Assembly: GCA_946481025.1 (NCBI GenBank)
Contig: CAMLNA010000190.1
Span: 1-6,743 of the forward strand
Direction of reading: 5' to 3'
Source of the DNA: an uncultured Rivibacter sp.
GTDB taxonomy: Bacteria > Pseudomonadota > Gammaproteobacteria > Burkholderiales > Burkholderiaceae
Length of the DNA: 6,743 nt
The notes under the pieces were generated by a model that did no database searches, was not told the DNA's origin, and was given only the letters and a program-made list of their open reading frames with translations. The translations under genes were made by a program, and so were the position numbers. Of this stretch, positions 6,138 to 6,743 are shown piece after piece. Numbering within the stretch: the stretch's first letter is position 1; the number at the start of each line of letters is the position of its first letter.

Positions 6138-6743
6138 TCAGGCGGCCGCGACGACGCGGCCTTCTTGGTTGAAAACGTGCAGCACCGAGGGGTCCAGGTC
6201 GACCCCCACGGCTTCGCCTCGCGCCAGCGGCGTGCGCTCGCTCTGGCGCGCCACCAGCGACACGCCGCCCACGTCCACGTAGATCAGCGTGTCGGCGCCC
6301 AGCGCCTCGATGAGCTCGACACGGCCCTGCACCATGCCCTGCCCTGCCGGCCGCACGCGCACGCCCTCGGGCCGCACGCCCAGGAAGCCGTCGCGGGGCA
6401 GCCGCCCGCCGGTGAGCGACGAGAAGGCGGGCAGCGCGTTCGCGGGCAGCACGTTCATCGACGGCATGCCGATGAACTGCGCGACGAACTGGTTGGCCGG
6501 CCGGTCGTACAGCTCCAGCGGCGAGCCCACCTGCTCGACGGCGCCGTCGCGCAGCACCACCACGCGGTCGGCCAGCGTCATGGCCTCGACCTGGTCGTGC
6601 GTGACGTAGATGGTGGTGGCGCCCAGCTCGCGGTGCAGCTTGGCGATCTCCACCCGCGTCTGCCCGCGCAGGGCGGCATCGAGGTTCGACAGGGGCTCGT
6701 CGAACAGGAACACCTTGGGCGAGCGCACGATGGCGCGGCCGAT
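6138..6743 (-). CDS. Sugar/polyol ABC transporter ATP-binding protein (MalK/SmoK type), N-terminus missing
   Basis: The C-terminal 201 residues of an ATPase that powers a carbohydrate ABC importer at the inner membrane. The gene continues past the window end, so Walker A, the Q-loop and the LSGGQ signature are not seen. The fragment opens with IGRAIVRSPK, which normally follows LSGGQRQRVA. Walker B with the catalytic Glu and D-loop is at fragment residues 12-22 (FLFDEPLSNLD), and the H-switch is in YVTHDQVEAM (His49). The region from about 90 onward (QFIGMPSMNVLP, then LGVRPEGVRV) is the MalK-type TOBE/OB regulatory domain, which marks the CUT1 family of sugar and polyol importers (MalK, UgpC, SmoK, MtlK). 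The family is usually 330-370 residues, so about 40% is missing. Its place directly upstream of two polyol dehydrogenases points to a polyol substrate; the sequence itself does not show the ligand. Confidence 0.93.
   Translation of the reverse strand: MGRAIVRSPKVFLFDEPLSNLDAALRGQTRVEIAKLHRELGATTIYVTHDQVEAMTLADRVVVLRDGAVEQVGSPLELYDRPANQFVAQFIGMPSMNVLPANALPAFSSLTGGRLPRDGFLGVRPEGVRVRPAGQGMVQGRVELIEALGADTLIYVDVGGVSLVARQSERTPLARGEAVGVDLDPSVLHVFNQEGRVVAAA

Overview
The window is GC-rich DNA (high GC at third codon positions) that looks like a chromosomal segment of a betaproteobacterium, most likely family Comamonadaceae (Variovorax/Acidovorax-like). The case rests on two things. One is the gene order lipid A acyltransferase - dapF - DUF484 - xerC, which is typical of Burkholderiales. 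The other is the style of the proteins. The genus cannot be fixed from the sequence alone.

Left half (1-2845, + strand): a housekeeping run. It starts with the C-terminal end of a lipid A (HtrB/LpxL-type) acyltransferase. Next comes complete dapF (lysine and peptidoglycan precursor synthesis), then a DUF484 protein of unknown function, and then complete xerC (chromosome dimer resolution). DUF484 and xerC overlap by one base. A possible promoter just before dapF would give a transcript with almost no leader.

Right half (2858-6743, - strand, reading leftwards): a polyol uptake and oxidation operon. It enters the window as the C-terminal two thirds of a MalK-type ABC ATPase. After an intergenic stretch packed with hairpins come a D-arabinitol 4-dehydrogenase of the long-chain mannitol dehydrogenase family, a short-chain sorbitol/L-iditol dehydrogenase, and an AraC-family regulator. 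The three last genes are joined by 4-base and 1-base stop/start overlaps. The inferred scheme is that the ABC importer brings in a polyol, the two dehydrogenases oxidise polyols to ketoses (D-arabinitol to D-xylulose, sorbitol to fructose), and the AraC protein controls the operon. Permease, binding-protein and sugar kinase genes are not in the window; some may lie beyond position 6743.

The two halves converge, with only 12 bases between the stop codons of xerC and the AraC gene. No tRNA, rRNA, CRISPR array, insertion sequence or phage gene was seen. I found no convincing undescribed system. The most noteworthy non-coding feature is the series of four stem-loops between the ABC ATPase and dalD, which may be a dispersed repeat or an mRNA processing element.
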